Source: Lachnospiraceae bacterium
GTDB taxonomy: Bacteria; Bacillota; Clostridia; Lachnospirales; Lachnospiraceae
NCBI GenBank assembly: GCA_022799355.1
Contig: JAAWOG010000005.1
Span: 1 to 64,000 of the forward strand
Direction of reading: 5' to 3'
DNA length: 64,000 nucleotides
Position 1 is the first letter of the stretch. Every line of letters begins with the position of its first letter. Made by a program: the position numbers and the translations under genes. The notes under the pieces are model-generated. The model searched no databases. It saw only the letters and a list, made by a program, of their open reading frames with translations, and was not told the origin of the DNA. Positions 1 to 9,416 of this stretch are shown one piece after another.

Positions 1-25
1 GAAAACATGTAAATTGAGCCAAAAG

Positions 26-100
26 AATCTGCCCCTCGCCGAAGGCGACTTGAAATGGGCAGATTCCGTAACAGGGAAGCCGAAGGCTGAACTGTTACAG
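26..100. repeat. Two adjacent nested palindromic (hairpin) elements
   Basis: AATCTGCCC (26-34) pairs with GGGCAGATT (57-65), with inner TCGCC-GAA-GGCGA; then GTAACAG (68-74) pairs with CTGTTAC (92-98), with inner AGCC-GAA-GGCT. Confidence 0.7.
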
Positions 101-122
101 TTTTCCAAACGGGGAAGAGATC

Positions 123-272
123 GAGTGGGCAATGTATTCGGAAGGGCTTGCGTATTTCAGTGCTGACGGGCTGTATGGGTACATGGATAAAAGCTGGAAT
201 ATCGTGATTGAGCCGATGTACGATGACGCTTGCCATAGTAAAAAATATTTGAGAGGAAAAACATATGATTAG
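123..272 (+). pseudogene. WG-repeat protein fragment
   Basis: Frame reads EWAMYSEGLAYFSADGLYGYMDKSWNIVIEPMYDDACHSKKYLRGKTYD*, matching the WG-repeat pattern (GlyGyiDk.w..vIePmYDDA); no start codon context, upstream is palindromic repeat. Confidence 0.55.
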
Positions 273-750
273 AATAAGGCCATATAAAGCTTCGGATGCA
301 GATACGATATTATCGTGGAGCCATGATGAAAAAGCATTTTATCAATGGACAGCAGGTATACTTGGTAATTACCCTATAACACAAAAAGAATTTTGTTTTG
401 TTGAATCTCTAATGCCGTTTACTGCATTTGATGAAACCGGAATTGTTGGTTTTTTTACACTAAGGAATCGTGTTGAATCATTGGATGAATTACGCCTTGG
501 ATTTGTTATTGTAAATCCTTACAAAAGGGGAAAAGGCTATGGAAAAGCTATGCTCCATCTAGGCCTAAAATTTGCATTTGAAATATATAGAGCAAAAAAA
601 GTATCATTGGGTGTTTTTGAGAATAATCTTCCGGCTTATTACTGTTACAAAGCAGTGGGGTTTAGCGATGTAACTCTTGATACAACAGAAAAATATTGTA
701 TTCTTGGTAAGGAATGGAAGTGCAAAGAATTGATTATGGAAAATAGATAG
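265..750 (+). CDS. GNAT family N-acetyltransferase
   Basis: MIRIRPYKASDADTILSW start; VNPYKRGKGYGKAMLHLGLKFAFE acetyl-CoA binding motif; NLPAYYCYKAVGF. Confidence 0.9.
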   Translation: MIRIRPYKASDADTILSWSHDEKAFYQWTAGILGNYPITQKEFCFVESLMPFTAFDETGIVGFFTLRNRVESLDELRLGFVIVNPYKRGKGYGKAMLHLGLKFAFEIYRAKKVSLGVFENNLPAYYCYKAVGFSDVTLDTTEKYCILGKEWKCKELIMENR

Positions 751-922
751 ATTCCGTAGTCTGTCCGTGGAGAAGAAGTACTTTATTCATGATAAAACGG
801 TGTCAAAGGATGAGTTTCTTGCGGCAGAGGACAGATATCGGGGATATGTGCCGATAAGATGATTTTTAGGGGGGAATATTTCAGATAATTCATAAAAACG
901 ACAGGAAATTCAAAAAAAGAAA

Positions 923-951
923 TTGTCAGTTTGGCTTTCATCTGATAAAAT
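923..951 (+). promoter_or_regulatory. Putative sigma-A promoter (TTGTCA-N17-TAAAAT) upstream of the Rpn-like gene
   Basis: TTGTCA 923-928, 17-nt spacer, TAAAAT 946-951. Confidence 0.5.
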
Positions 952-1154
952 ATCTGTAAGTCTCACTTATTCTTTAAGTGTAAATTTCTATATCAAATCT
1001 TGCTTTTTCTATTTCAGGCAAGTATCCAATCAAAAATATGCAGAGAAATGGTATGGGATAAAACAGTGTTTTGAGGTGGAAGTGCAATTTTCTGATCCTG
1101 TCTTGAAAATGATAGCCTGTTTGTGTGCCATACCGGAAAGGAAAGGTATTACAA

Positions 1155-2267
1155 ATGGTAAAAGAGAAGGATAATGGTACGGCAAAAATATCCCGGAGAA
1201 GCAACACAAAGTACAGAGACAGTTCGGGAAAAATCATTTTTGAAGATCCGATTTTGTGTTCCCAGTTTCTGCGGGGATATGCGGGGATTCCAATGCTGAA
1301 AGATGTCCATCCGGAGGATATTGAGGATGTCACGGAGCGGTATGTACACTTGTTCTCGGAGGAGAGAAATTCAGATATAGTTAAGAAAATATATTTTAAA
1401 GATAATAATTCGCTTTATCTGGTGTCCCTTATTGAACATAAGTCGGATGTGGATTATAATACTATTATGCAGGTGTTTCGATATATTACGTTTATCTGGG
1501 AAGATTATGAGAAAGAACAGGAGAGAATGCACGCAGGGATCAGTAAAACGAAAGGCTTTCGGTATCCGCCGGTGTTACCGGTTGTGTTTTATGACGGAAT
1601 TGACAACTGGACGGCTGTGACGAGCCTCCATGAGCGGGTATTGTTCAGTGATGTGTTAGGAAAGTATATTCCGAACTATCAATGTGTTCTTGTTCAGCTC
1701 AGGGATTACAGTAATGCGGAACTGATGGAGAGGAAGGATGAACTTTCCATACTCATGATGATTGACAGGGTGAAAAATGCAGCGGATTATGCAAAACTCA
1801 AGGGTAATGTGGATGAGGCATTTTTAAAAGAAGTGACTGAAGATTCTCCGGAATATTTACTGACATTGATGGCACAGATTATCGAAGTGTTTTTGGTCAA
1901 GATGAATGTGCCGCGGGAGGAAGTGGATCTTTTTACAGATCGGATAAAGGAGCGGAAAGTGGGCGAACTGTTTAAATATTTTGAAGCCTGGGATATTCAG
2001 GCAGTCAGGGAAGAAGCGAGAAAAGAGGTTGAAGAGGCAAGAATAGAAGCAGAAAAGGAAGTTGAAGAGGCAAGACTAGAAGCAGAAAAGGAAGTTGAAG
2101 AGGCAAGACTAAAGGCAGAAAAAGAAGAAACCGAAAGAGGAATCCGGAAAATGGTAAAAATAATAAAAGAGCTGTCGGGTTCTCAGGATACGGTGTTGGA
2201 GAAACTCATGGAGGAGTATGGACTTACAAAAGAAAATGCTGAGGAAAAGATCGCATTATATTGGTAA
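1155..2267 (+). CDS. Rpn family recombination-promoting nuclease / putative transposase (PD-(D/E)XK)
   Basis: DPILCSQFLRGY...LYLVSLIEHKSDVDYNTIMQVFRYITFIWEDYEKE (EHKS nuclease motif) and charged coiled-coil C-terminus. Confidence 0.75.
   Translation: MVKEKDNGTAKISRRSNTKYRDSSGKIIFEDPILCSQFLRGYAGIPMLKDVHPEDIEDVTERYVHLFSEERNSDIVKKIYFKDNNSLYLVSLIEHKSDVDYNTIMQVFRYITFIWEDYEKEQERMHAGISKTKGFRYPPVLPVVFYDGIDNWTAVTSLHERVLFSDVLGKYIPNYQCVLVQLRDYSNAELMERKDELSILMMIDRVKNAADYAKLKGNVDEAFLKEVTEDSPEYLLTLMAQIIEVFLVKMNVPREEVDLFTDRIKERKVGELFKYFEAWDIQAVREEARKEVEEARIEAEKEVEEARLEAEKEVEEARLKAEKEETERGIRKMVKIIKELSGSQDTVLEKLMEEYGLTKENAEEKIALYW
2025..2123 (+). repeat. Three tandem 33-bp (11-aa EVEEARLEAEK) repeats inside the Rpn-like gene
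   Basis: Units 2025-2057, 2058-2090 and 2091-2123, near-identical in nucleotides and protein. Confidence 0.9.
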
Positions 2268-2316
2268 GAGCGGTAAAGCGACAGTTATGAAATGCGGATA
2301 AAAAGAGGAAAAACCA

Positions 2317-2952
2317 ATGACAAAGAAGCAACGTACTTTAGAAATCATCGAAAGGCTGAAACAGGAATACCCTGATTCGGACTGTACTTTAGATTATGAT
2401 CAGGCGTGGAAACTGCTTGTCAGCGTGCGGCTGGCGGCGCAGTGTACGGACGTCCGGGTGAATGTTGTGGTGGAAGAACTTTATAAAATATTCCCGGATA
2501 TCAATGCGCTGGCGGAGGCCTCCGCGGAGGATATAGAAAGGATTGTCCGTCCCTGCGGACTTGGAAAGAGCAAGGCGCGGGATATTAACGCCTGTATGAA
2601 AATGCTGCGGGATGAGTACGGCGGGAAGGTACCTGATGACTTTAAAAAGCTGCTTGCCCTGCCGGGCGTGGGCAGGAAGAGCGCCAACCTGATCATGGGG
2701 GATGTGTTCGGCAAACCCGCCATTGTCACGGATACCCACTGTATTCGTCTGGTGAACCGCATGGGACTGGTGGACGGGATCAGGGAGCCGGCAAAAGTGG
2801 AGAAGGAGCTTTGGAAGCTTGTGCCGCCCGAGGAAGGGAGCAGTTTCTGCCATCGTCTGGTGGATCATGGGAGGGCTGTGTGTACGGCGAGGACAAGTCC
2901 TTATTGTGATAAATGCTGCCTGCGGGATATCTGTAAGAAAGTCGGTGTATAA
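2317..2952 (+). CDS. nth: Endonuclease III
   Basis: HhH motif LPGVGRKSANLIMG; VDTHCIRLVNRMGL-type VTDTH; C-terminal 4Fe-4S cysteines CTARTSPYCDKCCLRDIC. Confidence 0.95.
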   Translation: MTKKQRTLEIIERLKQEYPDSDCTLDYDQAWKLLVSVRLAAQCTDVRVNVVVEELYKIFPDINALAEASAEDIERIVRPCGLGKSKARDINACMKMLRDEYGGKVPDDFKKLLALPGVGRKSANLIMGDVFGKPAIVTDTHCIRLVNRMGLVDGIREPAKVEKELWKLVPPEEGSSFCHRLVDHGRAVCTARTSPYCDKCCLRDICKKVGV

Positions 2953-2989
2953 GACCGTTGGCATATGTAGTAGTGATGGGGGATATATT

Positions 2990-3799
2990 ATGAGAGATCG
3001 CAAAATCACCATTCTGGGCACGGGAAATGCCATGGTGAAAAACTGCTATAATACATGTTTTATGGTGGAAAATGACGGAGGATACCTGTTGGTGGATGCG
3101 GGTGGCGGAAACGGCATTTTGCTTCAGCTCGATAAAGCGGAGCTGAAGCTGAAAAAAGTGCACCGGATGTATATCACTCATGCTCATACCGACCATATTT
3201 TGGGAGGCGTCTGGATTGTCCGGCAGATTGCCGCATGGATGAAAAGCGGTAAATACAAAGGGGAATTTACCGTGTATGGCAACGAAAAAGTGATCCGAAC
3301 CCTGCGGACGATCTGCGATCTGACGCTTTGGGAGAAATTCACCTGTTTTTTTGACAATCGGATCTTTTTCCGGGTGATGGAGGATAAAGAAAAGATCCGC
3401 TTTCTGGGCGCGGAATTTCAGGTATTTAATATCGGTTCCGAGAAAGAAATGCAGTTCGGGTTTATGATGACCTTTGAGGATGGAATGCGGCTGACCTGCC
3501 TGGGGGATGAGCCCTATGCGGCGTGCAGCCGTGCTTATGCCGAGGGGTGCGATTATCTGATGTGTGAGGCGTTCTGCCTGTTTGCCGATGCGGATCGGTA
3601 TAATCCCTATGAAAAGCACCACAGTACGGCGAAGGACGCGGCAGTACTCGCGAGGGAGCTGGGTGTGAAAAATCTGATCCTGTACCATACGGAGGACGAT
3701 CATATGGAAAAGAGAAAGAAGCTTTACACGAGTGAGGCGGAAGCGTATTTCAGCGGAAAGATTTATGTGCCGGAGGATCTGGAGGTGATCCGTCTGTGA
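2990..3799 (+). CDS. MBL-fold metallohydrolase (RNase Z-like)
   Basis: MRDRKITILGTGNAMVKN...YITHAHTDHILGGVW (HxHxDH motif), CLGDEP, EAFC, KHHSTAKDAA. Confidence 0.88.
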   Translation: MRDRKITILGTGNAMVKNCYNTCFMVENDGGYLLVDAGGGNGILLQLDKAELKLKKVHRMYITHAHTDHILGGVWIVRQIAAWMKSGKYKGEFTVYGNEKVIRTLRTICDLTLWEKFTCFFDNRIFFRVMEDKEKIRFLGAEFQVFNIGSEKEMQFGFMMTFEDGMRLTCLGDEPYAACSRAYAEGCDYLMCEAFCLFADADRYNPYEKHHSTAKDAAVLARELGVKNLILYHTEDDHMEKRKKLYTSEAEAYFSGKIYVPEDLEVIRL

Positions 3800-3835
3800 G
3801 GCGGATGGTTGTTTCAAAATAAAAGGCAGGAACAG

Positions 3836-5611
3836 ATGAAAAAATTTTCGGAAATCATGGTGTTGGTGGCAGTTTTATTTTTTACCGCTTTTATTGGGCA
3901 CAGGCAGGGCGCTGAGGAACGCAGTGAAAAGGCAGGGCATTCTGCGGAACGGGTGGTTATATCCGGTCAGAAACAGGGGACAAAGAAAGGCGAAACTGAG
4001 CAGACTGCAGAGCGGGAAGGGACAGAACGGACAGAATCCTCCTTTGTGTTTCGGATAGATACGCTTTATGCCAGGGTGAATACTGCGGATGCTGATTGGA
4101 TGGACAACGGCGAAGATATGACGGGCGGTCATATACAGGAGGGTAAAATAAAACCAGGAGACAAGGCGGTACTGGTAAAGAGCGACGGCACCTGTTATAT
4201 GACGGTGGTGGAGAAGATTTCGCGGAATGGTGAGACGGATTATTTTCTGGAAGAAGCCGGCGGCAGTTCGCTTTTGTACATATGGCTTAAGGGAGTGGAT
4301 TATGACAGGCTGGAGTACGGCGATCTCCTGCTCGGACAGACGGAGTGGGTGAGAGGCGTTTCCGTCGATTTTCCGTTTGAGGAATCGGAAGAGTATTCTC
4401 TCACTTTTGCGCTGCCGGAAGCCGGGGAGAAACAGGGAGAGTTCCGGCTCTATGATCAGGCGGGAGAGGTTTTGCAGAGGATTTCCTGTGATTCGTTTAC
4501 CGAGCAGACCTACTATGTTGTATACAGAGACAACCGGAGAAATCTGGTGTTTTTCCCCGATAAGGAGAGCGATGCGGGACGCTTTCTGGAATGGGAAGGC
4601 GGGCGGTTTTCGGAGCGGGAGACGGATATAAAGCGCGGGATATTGCTCTACGGGGATCTGCTTCTCACTAAGGAATCGGAGACGGAGCTGACGATGGAAA
4701 TTTACAGGCACCATCCGTATGAGCGGATATCGGAAGAAATTCGCCGTTTCACTCTGCAGAAAAGTACGGGGGAACTGGAAATATGGGATTGTCTTGACCG
4801 GAAAGATGTGTTTCAGGGAGTTGTTTCCATGGGGGAAGACGGTAAACCCGTCAATGAGGAATATTACCAGGTCCTTTTTACGGAAGGGTTGTACGCGTGG
4901 CTTTCGGGGGGAAAGGACGGTACAATTCCGGTAAATCTGCGCCTTAATTCAACCGATGAATACAGCGCGGAGTATGAGAGCAGGGAGGCGTTTCTCTCCG
5001 ATTACGGGTTTGCCAACAGCAATCCATTGTACGAATTTTATGACAGAATGGATAATCTTCGGCTGGAACTGTATGGGAATGAGAGCGAAGATCTGTTCTG
5101 CGGCATTTTATACCGCTATTTTTATGATGGGAGAAAAGAGAAATGCTTTCGGATGACCGGGTTTGTGTCGGATGATATTGAGGATGCGGAGTGGGTGGAT
5201 AATATGTATGCTCCGATAGATTCACTGAATGATTCCGATTACGAGAAAAGTATGGAATATACGGCGGATAACAGGCCATCTTATTTTCTTGCAAAAGGGG
5301 ATGACGGAACGGGGGAGAAGGAGGGAGAAAATGTACCACTGGTGGAGATAAATTATATCTATCGGGATGACGGGACACTGTATGACAGGCATTACCGGCA
5401 TAATTCATACTGGGCAGGATCAACCCGCAGCAGTATGGACAGCCTCTACGATGAAAAAGAACGGCTCGTATATCAACAGGCTTATATTACGCACGGAACG
5501 CTGGAAGAATATTATATTTATCCGAATGACAGCAATAAACCGGCGTATTGTCTGGAATTCGACTATGCCGGGGGAGCTGCGCCGTGGACTTCCATAATGC
5601 GGTACGATTGA
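3836..5611 (+). CDS. Hypothetical secreted/membrane-anchored protein
   Basis: Long ORF with N-terminal hydrophobic segment (MKKFSEIMVLVAVLFFTAFIGH) and upstream AGGAAC; no family recognised. Confidence 0.7.
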   Translation: MKKFSEIMVLVAVLFFTAFIGHRQGAEERSEKAGHSAERVVISGQKQGTKKGETEQTAEREGTERTESSFVFRIDTLYARVNTADADWMDNGEDMTGGHIQEGKIKPGDKAVLVKSDGTCYMTVVEKISRNGETDYFLEEAGGSSLLYIWLKGVDYDRLEYGDLLLGQTEWVRGVSVDFPFEESEEYSLTFALPEAGEKQGEFRLYDQAGEVLQRISCDSFTEQTYYVVYRDNRRNLVFFPDKESDAGRFLEWEGGRFSERETDIKRGILLYGDLLLTKESETELTMEIYRHHPYERISEEIRRFTLQKSTGELEIWDCLDRKDVFQGVVSMGEDGKPVNEEYYQVLFTEGLYAWLSGGKDGTIPVNLRLNSTDEYSAEYESREAFLSDYGFANSNPLYEFYDRMDNLRLELYGNESEDLFCGILYRYFYDGRKEKCFRMTGFVSDDIEDAEWVDNMYAPIDSLNDSDYEKSMEYTADNRPSYFLAKGDDGTGEKEGENVPLVEINYIYRDDGTLYDRHYRHNSYWAGSTRSSMDSLYDEKERLVYQQAYITHGTLEEYYIYPNDSNKPAYCLEFDYAGGAAPWTSIMRYD

Positions 5612-5697
5612 GAGGGGAGAACAACGGGTGCCTGAACGCTTACGGCGGATATCCCCGAAACCGGCATACGGACTTCCCATGCTTCATACAATAGAAC

Positions 5698-5970
5698 ATG
5701 AGAAAAAAATCAATTATAGCTCCGCTTGCGGAGTCCTTAAAACTTCCTAAAGATATTACCAATGGCGATTCTATCATTTCTCTGACCGGAAACGAGGAGG
5801 CGTGGATCGAAAACTACAAAGGAATTATAGAATATACGCCGGAACGCATCTTTCTGCAGTTGAAGAACGGCAGAGTCGCTTTCTGCGGAAAGGAGCTTCA
5901 TATCGCGTTTTACACAAGCGAGGAGATGCGGATTACAGGAATCATTGAGGAGATGCAGTTTTTATGCTGA
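5698..5970 (+). CDS. yqfC: Sporulation protein YqfC (YabP/YqfC family)
   Basis: 90 aa, LTGNEEAWIENYKGIIEYTPERIFLQLKNGRVAFCGKELHI; immediately upstream of a yqfD-like gene and phoH. Confidence 0.88.
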   Translation: MRKKSIIAPLAESLKLPKDITNGDSIISLTGNEEAWIENYKGIIEYTPERIFLQLKNGRVAFCGKELHIAFYTSEEMRITGIIEEMQFLC

Positions 5971-7220
5971 AATTATTTTATTTTTTCAGGGGATATCTCT
6001 TAATTCAGGTGAGCGGGGAAGCGGCTTCGCGGTTTATCAATCTCTGCGGCATCCGTCATATGATGCTCTGGAATATCAGGCAGGACGGGGCATCTTATAC
6101 CATGTGCATCAGTCTGAAAAGCTTTTTTGAGATGAAGGATATTGTCCGTAAGACATCCACCAGGGTAGTCGTTCTGAAAAGGATCGGACTGCCTTTTCTT
6201 ATGTCAGGCGTAAAAAAAAGGTGGTTTTTCCCGGCGTTTCTTCTGGTCATTGCCGTTGTATTTCTGCTGTCCCAGTTTATACTCTGGAATATACATATTG
6301 AGGGGAATCAGCGTATTACGGAGGAGAAAGTACTGCTTTTTCTGGAAGAACATGAGGTGAAAAAAGGCGTGCGGCTACAGGAGGTGGACACGGAACTGTT
6401 AGAGAAGGAGATGCGAAAAACCTTTCCTGAGATTACCTGGATCAGTGTTTATCTGGAGGGAAACAGCCTGACTTTGAGCATAAAGGAAAATGACAGGCCC
6501 ATTCCGGAGGAAGATACGGCGGAGGAAAAACTTCATAAGGAAGGATTTCTGGAAGAGGAAAAGGGCATGGATATCTGTGCCAATAAGGACGGAAAAGTGA
6601 TCTCTGTCGTTACAAGGACGGGAACGCCCCTGGTCCAGGCGGGAGATGAGGTGAAGGTGGGAGATGTACTGATCCGGGGAAGCGTCGATATTTTTGACAA
6701 TGAGGGAAACGTGCGGGAGAGCGTAAATGTGCATGCGGACGGGGATATTATAATAGAGAGCACGATCCGCACCGGTTTCGACGTTCCTCTGATGAAGACG
6801 GTGAAAACACAGACGGGAGAATATAAAACATATACCTTCTGCCGAAGCGGTGACCACTATCGGATTCTGCATCTGTTTTCCATTCCTTACGAGGAATATC
6901 AGGCAGTACCGCATACTTACTCACAGATGGGAGAAAAGCTGGGGCTTACGCTTGAGTTCGGAGAGATGGAGATCAGAGAAGTGGTAAAAGTTGTGAGGGA
7001 AAAGACAAAGGAGGAATATACGGAGGAACTTTCGGAGAAGATGGAAGAATATATGACAACTTTGGAGGAAAAGGCTATACAAATCGAGGGAAAAAATGTT
7101 AGAATAAAAAAGAATGCGGATACGGTAACTTTGACAGGGACATTAAAAGTGCGGGGACCGTTTTTTGAGAGAAAGGAAACGAAGATTCAAAGAGAGTCTT
7201 TGGATACCGGAGATGAATGA
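5964..7220 (+). CDS. yqfD: Sporulation protein YqfD
   Basis: GYLLIQVSGEAASRFINLC N-terminus, TM segment, ITEEKVLLFLEEHEVKKGV; synteny yqfC-yqfD-phoH. Confidence 0.9.
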   Translation: MLKLFYFFRGYLLIQVSGEAASRFINLCGIRHMMLWNIRQDGASYTMCISLKSFFEMKDIVRKTSTRVVVLKRIGLPFLMSGVKKRWFFPAFLLVIAVVFLLSQFILWNIHIEGNQRITEEKVLLFLEEHEVKKGVRLQEVDTELLEKEMRKTFPEITWISVYLEGNSLTLSIKENDRPIPEEDTAEEKLHKEGFLEEEKGMDICANKDGKVISVVTRTGTPLVQAGDEVKVGDVLIRGSVDIFDNEGNVRESVNVHADGDIIIESTIRTGFDVPLMKTVKTQTGEYKTYTFCRSGDHYRILHLFSIPYEEYQAVPHTYSQMGEKLGLTLEFGEMEIREVVKVVREKTKEEYTEELSEKMEEYMTTLEEKAIQIEGKNVRIKKNADTVTLTGTLKVRGPFFERKETKIQRESLDTGDE

Positions 7221-8244
7221 TTTTGTATTACGGATGGAAATAGCGGCAAAGGACCAGCAGGCTCTTTTCGGTATGCAGGATAAGTACATCAGGAGTCTGG
7301 AAAAGGAATATGCCGTCAGTATTTACGACAGAGACGGCAGTGTCCATGTAAGAGGAGCGGAGGAGCAGGTGCGTCGGGTGGAAAAAGTGATGCGCCAGCT
7401 TTTATCGCTCTCCGGAAAAGGCGCGGAGATTGCACAGCAGAATGTGGATTACGCGATGTCTTTGGAGCCGGAGGCAAAGGAAGGGATTCTGGCGGAGATA
7501 GATGACGATATCATCTGCCATACGATAAACGGAAAACCCATCAAGCCAAAGACCATAGGACAGAAAAACTATGTGGATGCGATCCGCCGCAATATGATTG
7601 TGTTTGGTCTGGGACCTGCCGGGACAGGCAAGACCTATCTGGCCATGGCGATGGCGATCACGGCATTTAAGCGGGAGGAAGTGGGGCGTATCATCCTTAC
7701 AAGGCCGGCGATAGAGGCGGGAGAAAAACTCGGATTTTTACCCGGAGATCTGCAGAGTAAGGTAGATCCCTATCTGCGTCCGCTGTATGATGCCCTCTAT
7801 CAGATCATGGGGGCGGAAGCCTTTCAGAAAAATATGGAAAAAGGGCTGATCGAGGTGGCGCCCCTTGCCTATATGAGAGGGCGGACGCTGGACAACGCCT
7901 ATATTATTCTGGATGAGGCGCAGAACACCACGCCCGCCCAGATGAAGATGTTTCTGACAAGGATCGGCTTTGGCTCAAAGGTGATCGTCACCGGGGATGC
8001 CACCCAGAAGGACCTTTCACCGGATACAAAGTCAGGGCTGGACATTGCCGGACAGGTACTGAAAGGGATTGAGGATATCGCGTTCTGCGAACTGACCAGC
8101 AAAGACGTGGTGCGTCATCCGCTGGTACAAAAAATTGTAAAGGCATATGAAACGTATGAGGCAAAAGAAGAAAAACGACGGGCAGGATATGCAGGGAAAG
8201 AAAAGTCGGCAAAGGGCGGAAGAAATTACAGCCGGGGCAGGTAA
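7213..8244 (+). CDS. phoH: PhoH family protein
   Basis: GPAGTGKTYLAMAMAI Walker A; ILTRPAIEAGEKLGFLPGDLQSKVDPYLRPLYDAL; YIILDEAQNTTPAQMKMFLTR. Confidence 0.95.
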   Translation: MNDFVLRMEIAAKDQQALFGMQDKYIRSLEKEYAVSIYDRDGSVHVRGAEEQVRRVEKVMRQLLSLSGKGAEIAQQNVDYAMSLEPEAKEGILAEIDDDIICHTINGKPIKPKTIGQKNYVDAIRRNMIVFGLGPAGTGKTYLAMAMAITAFKREEVGRIILTRPAIEAGEKLGFLPGDLQSKVDPYLRPLYDALYQIMGAEAFQKNMEKGLIEVAPLAYMRGRTLDNAYIILDEAQNTTPAQMKMFLTRIGFGSKVIVTGDATQKDLSPDTKSGLDIAGQVLKGIEDIAFCELTSKDVVRHPLVQKIVKAYETYEAKEEKRRAGYAGKEKSAKGGRNYSRGR

Positions 8245-9406
8245 GAAGAGCATAACGGGAAAGCCCCTTCTGAAAAATATAATCTGTATGCTCTGCATTC
8301 CGGTATCCATCCTGCTTGCTGTCCTTGGGGGCGGTCTGTTGATGAAGGCCGACCTGTATCAGATGGTGCGGAATCTGGTATTTTGCATGTTACCCGGGCT
8401 TGCCGCCGTATTTTCTTTCCAGGCGGGCAGGGTGTCAGGGGATTTGGGCTATGATAACGGAGAACATCCCGGCAGATTTTTAAGTCTTTATCTGTGCGGG
8501 ATCATATGCGCATTTATCTTTACAAAGCTGCCCGAGACAGGATGGATATTTCTGTTTTTTTATGTGGCGCTTGCGCGGGTGTCAAACAGCATTACCGGGA
8601 TGTGCGGCGGAATAAGCCTTCTGGTATTGACCGCCTCTCTCGGCGGATCGGTTTCCATGTCCGTTTTCATGGCGTATTTGCTTGGCGGCCTGATCGGTAC
8701 GGCGCTGCTGGCATGTCAGAAAGATGAATTTTATCTGACGGTTCCTTTGGGGCTTACGCTGGGAAGCCAGCTTTTGCTGATCTTTGCAGGAGTGTTGTTG
8801 GATCAGGGAAAAAAAATGAGCCGAAAGGATGGTTTAATCCCTCCGGCGAATGTTATCATGAGCGGTATCCTCCTTTTCTTTTTTTTGCGTTATTACAGGA
8901 ACCGGGTGACTGAAAAAGCGGACGATCCGTATATAATGCTGAACGATCCGGAAAATATGGTTATGGAGCAGTTAAAAGTAACCGCAAAAGAGGATTACAA
9001 TTGTGCGATTCATACCGCCTATTTGGCCGAGTGCATTGCATCCGAACTGAAGCTGGATGTCCGTTCGGCAAAATGCGCTGCCTATTACGGACATTTACCC
9101 CAGGAAAAGCTGGATAAAATTCCATTTCCGGAACAGGTTTCGGTGCTGCTGCCCGAACTGAAAAAAGGGACAAAGTCTTTGAGGCGGAAGGAAGCGGTTG
9201 TGGTGTGGATCTGTTATCGCCTGGTCCGGGAGATACAGCTTATCGATCATAAGAAAAAAATAGATTACGAGAAACTGATCAAGACGTTGTTTGAAAAACA
9301 GTTTACGATGGAAGCGCTGTCGGAATCCGATATAACGCTGCCTAACCTGCGTTATATCAAAAAAAGGCTGCTGAAAGAAAAAACCTATTATGAACTGATT
9401 GTTTAG
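8147..9406 (+). CDS. PgpH/YqfF-like membrane protein with degenerate HD domain
   Basis: Multi-TM region then MVMEQLKVTAKEDYNCAIHTAYLAECIASELKLDVRSAKCAAYYGHLPQEK and C-terminal DITLPNLRYIKKRLLKE, alignable by eye with the PgpH HD region; sits between phoH and ybeY. Start may be 8147 or a downstream ATG (8153/8191). Confidence 0.75.
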   Translation: MKRMRQKKKNDGQDMQGKKSRQRAEEITAGAGKKSITGKPLLKNIICMLCIPVSILLAVLGGGLLMKADLYQMVRNLVFCMLPGLAAVFSFQAGRVSGDLGYDNGEHPGRFLSLYLCGIICAFIFTKLPETGWIFLFFYVALARVSNSITGMCGGISLLVLTASLGGSVSMSVFMAYLLGGLIGTALLACQKDEFYLTVPLGLTLGSQLLLIFAGVLLDQGKKMSRKDGLIPPANVIMSGILLFFFLRYYRNRVTEKADDPYIMLNDPENMVMEQLKVTAKEDYNCAIHTAYLAECIASELKLDVRSAKCAAYYGHLPQEKLDKIPFPEQVSVLLPELKKGTKSLRRKEAVVVWICYRLVREIQLIDHKKKIDYEKLIKTLFEKQFTMEALSESDITLPNLRYIKKRLLKEKTYYELIV

Positions 9407-9416
9407 GGAGAAGAAA

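Noticed and set aside
2780-3817. 345-aa minus-strand ORF opposite the MBL hydrolase gene
   Set aside because: Antisense to a gene with an intact HxHxDH motif; no independent support.
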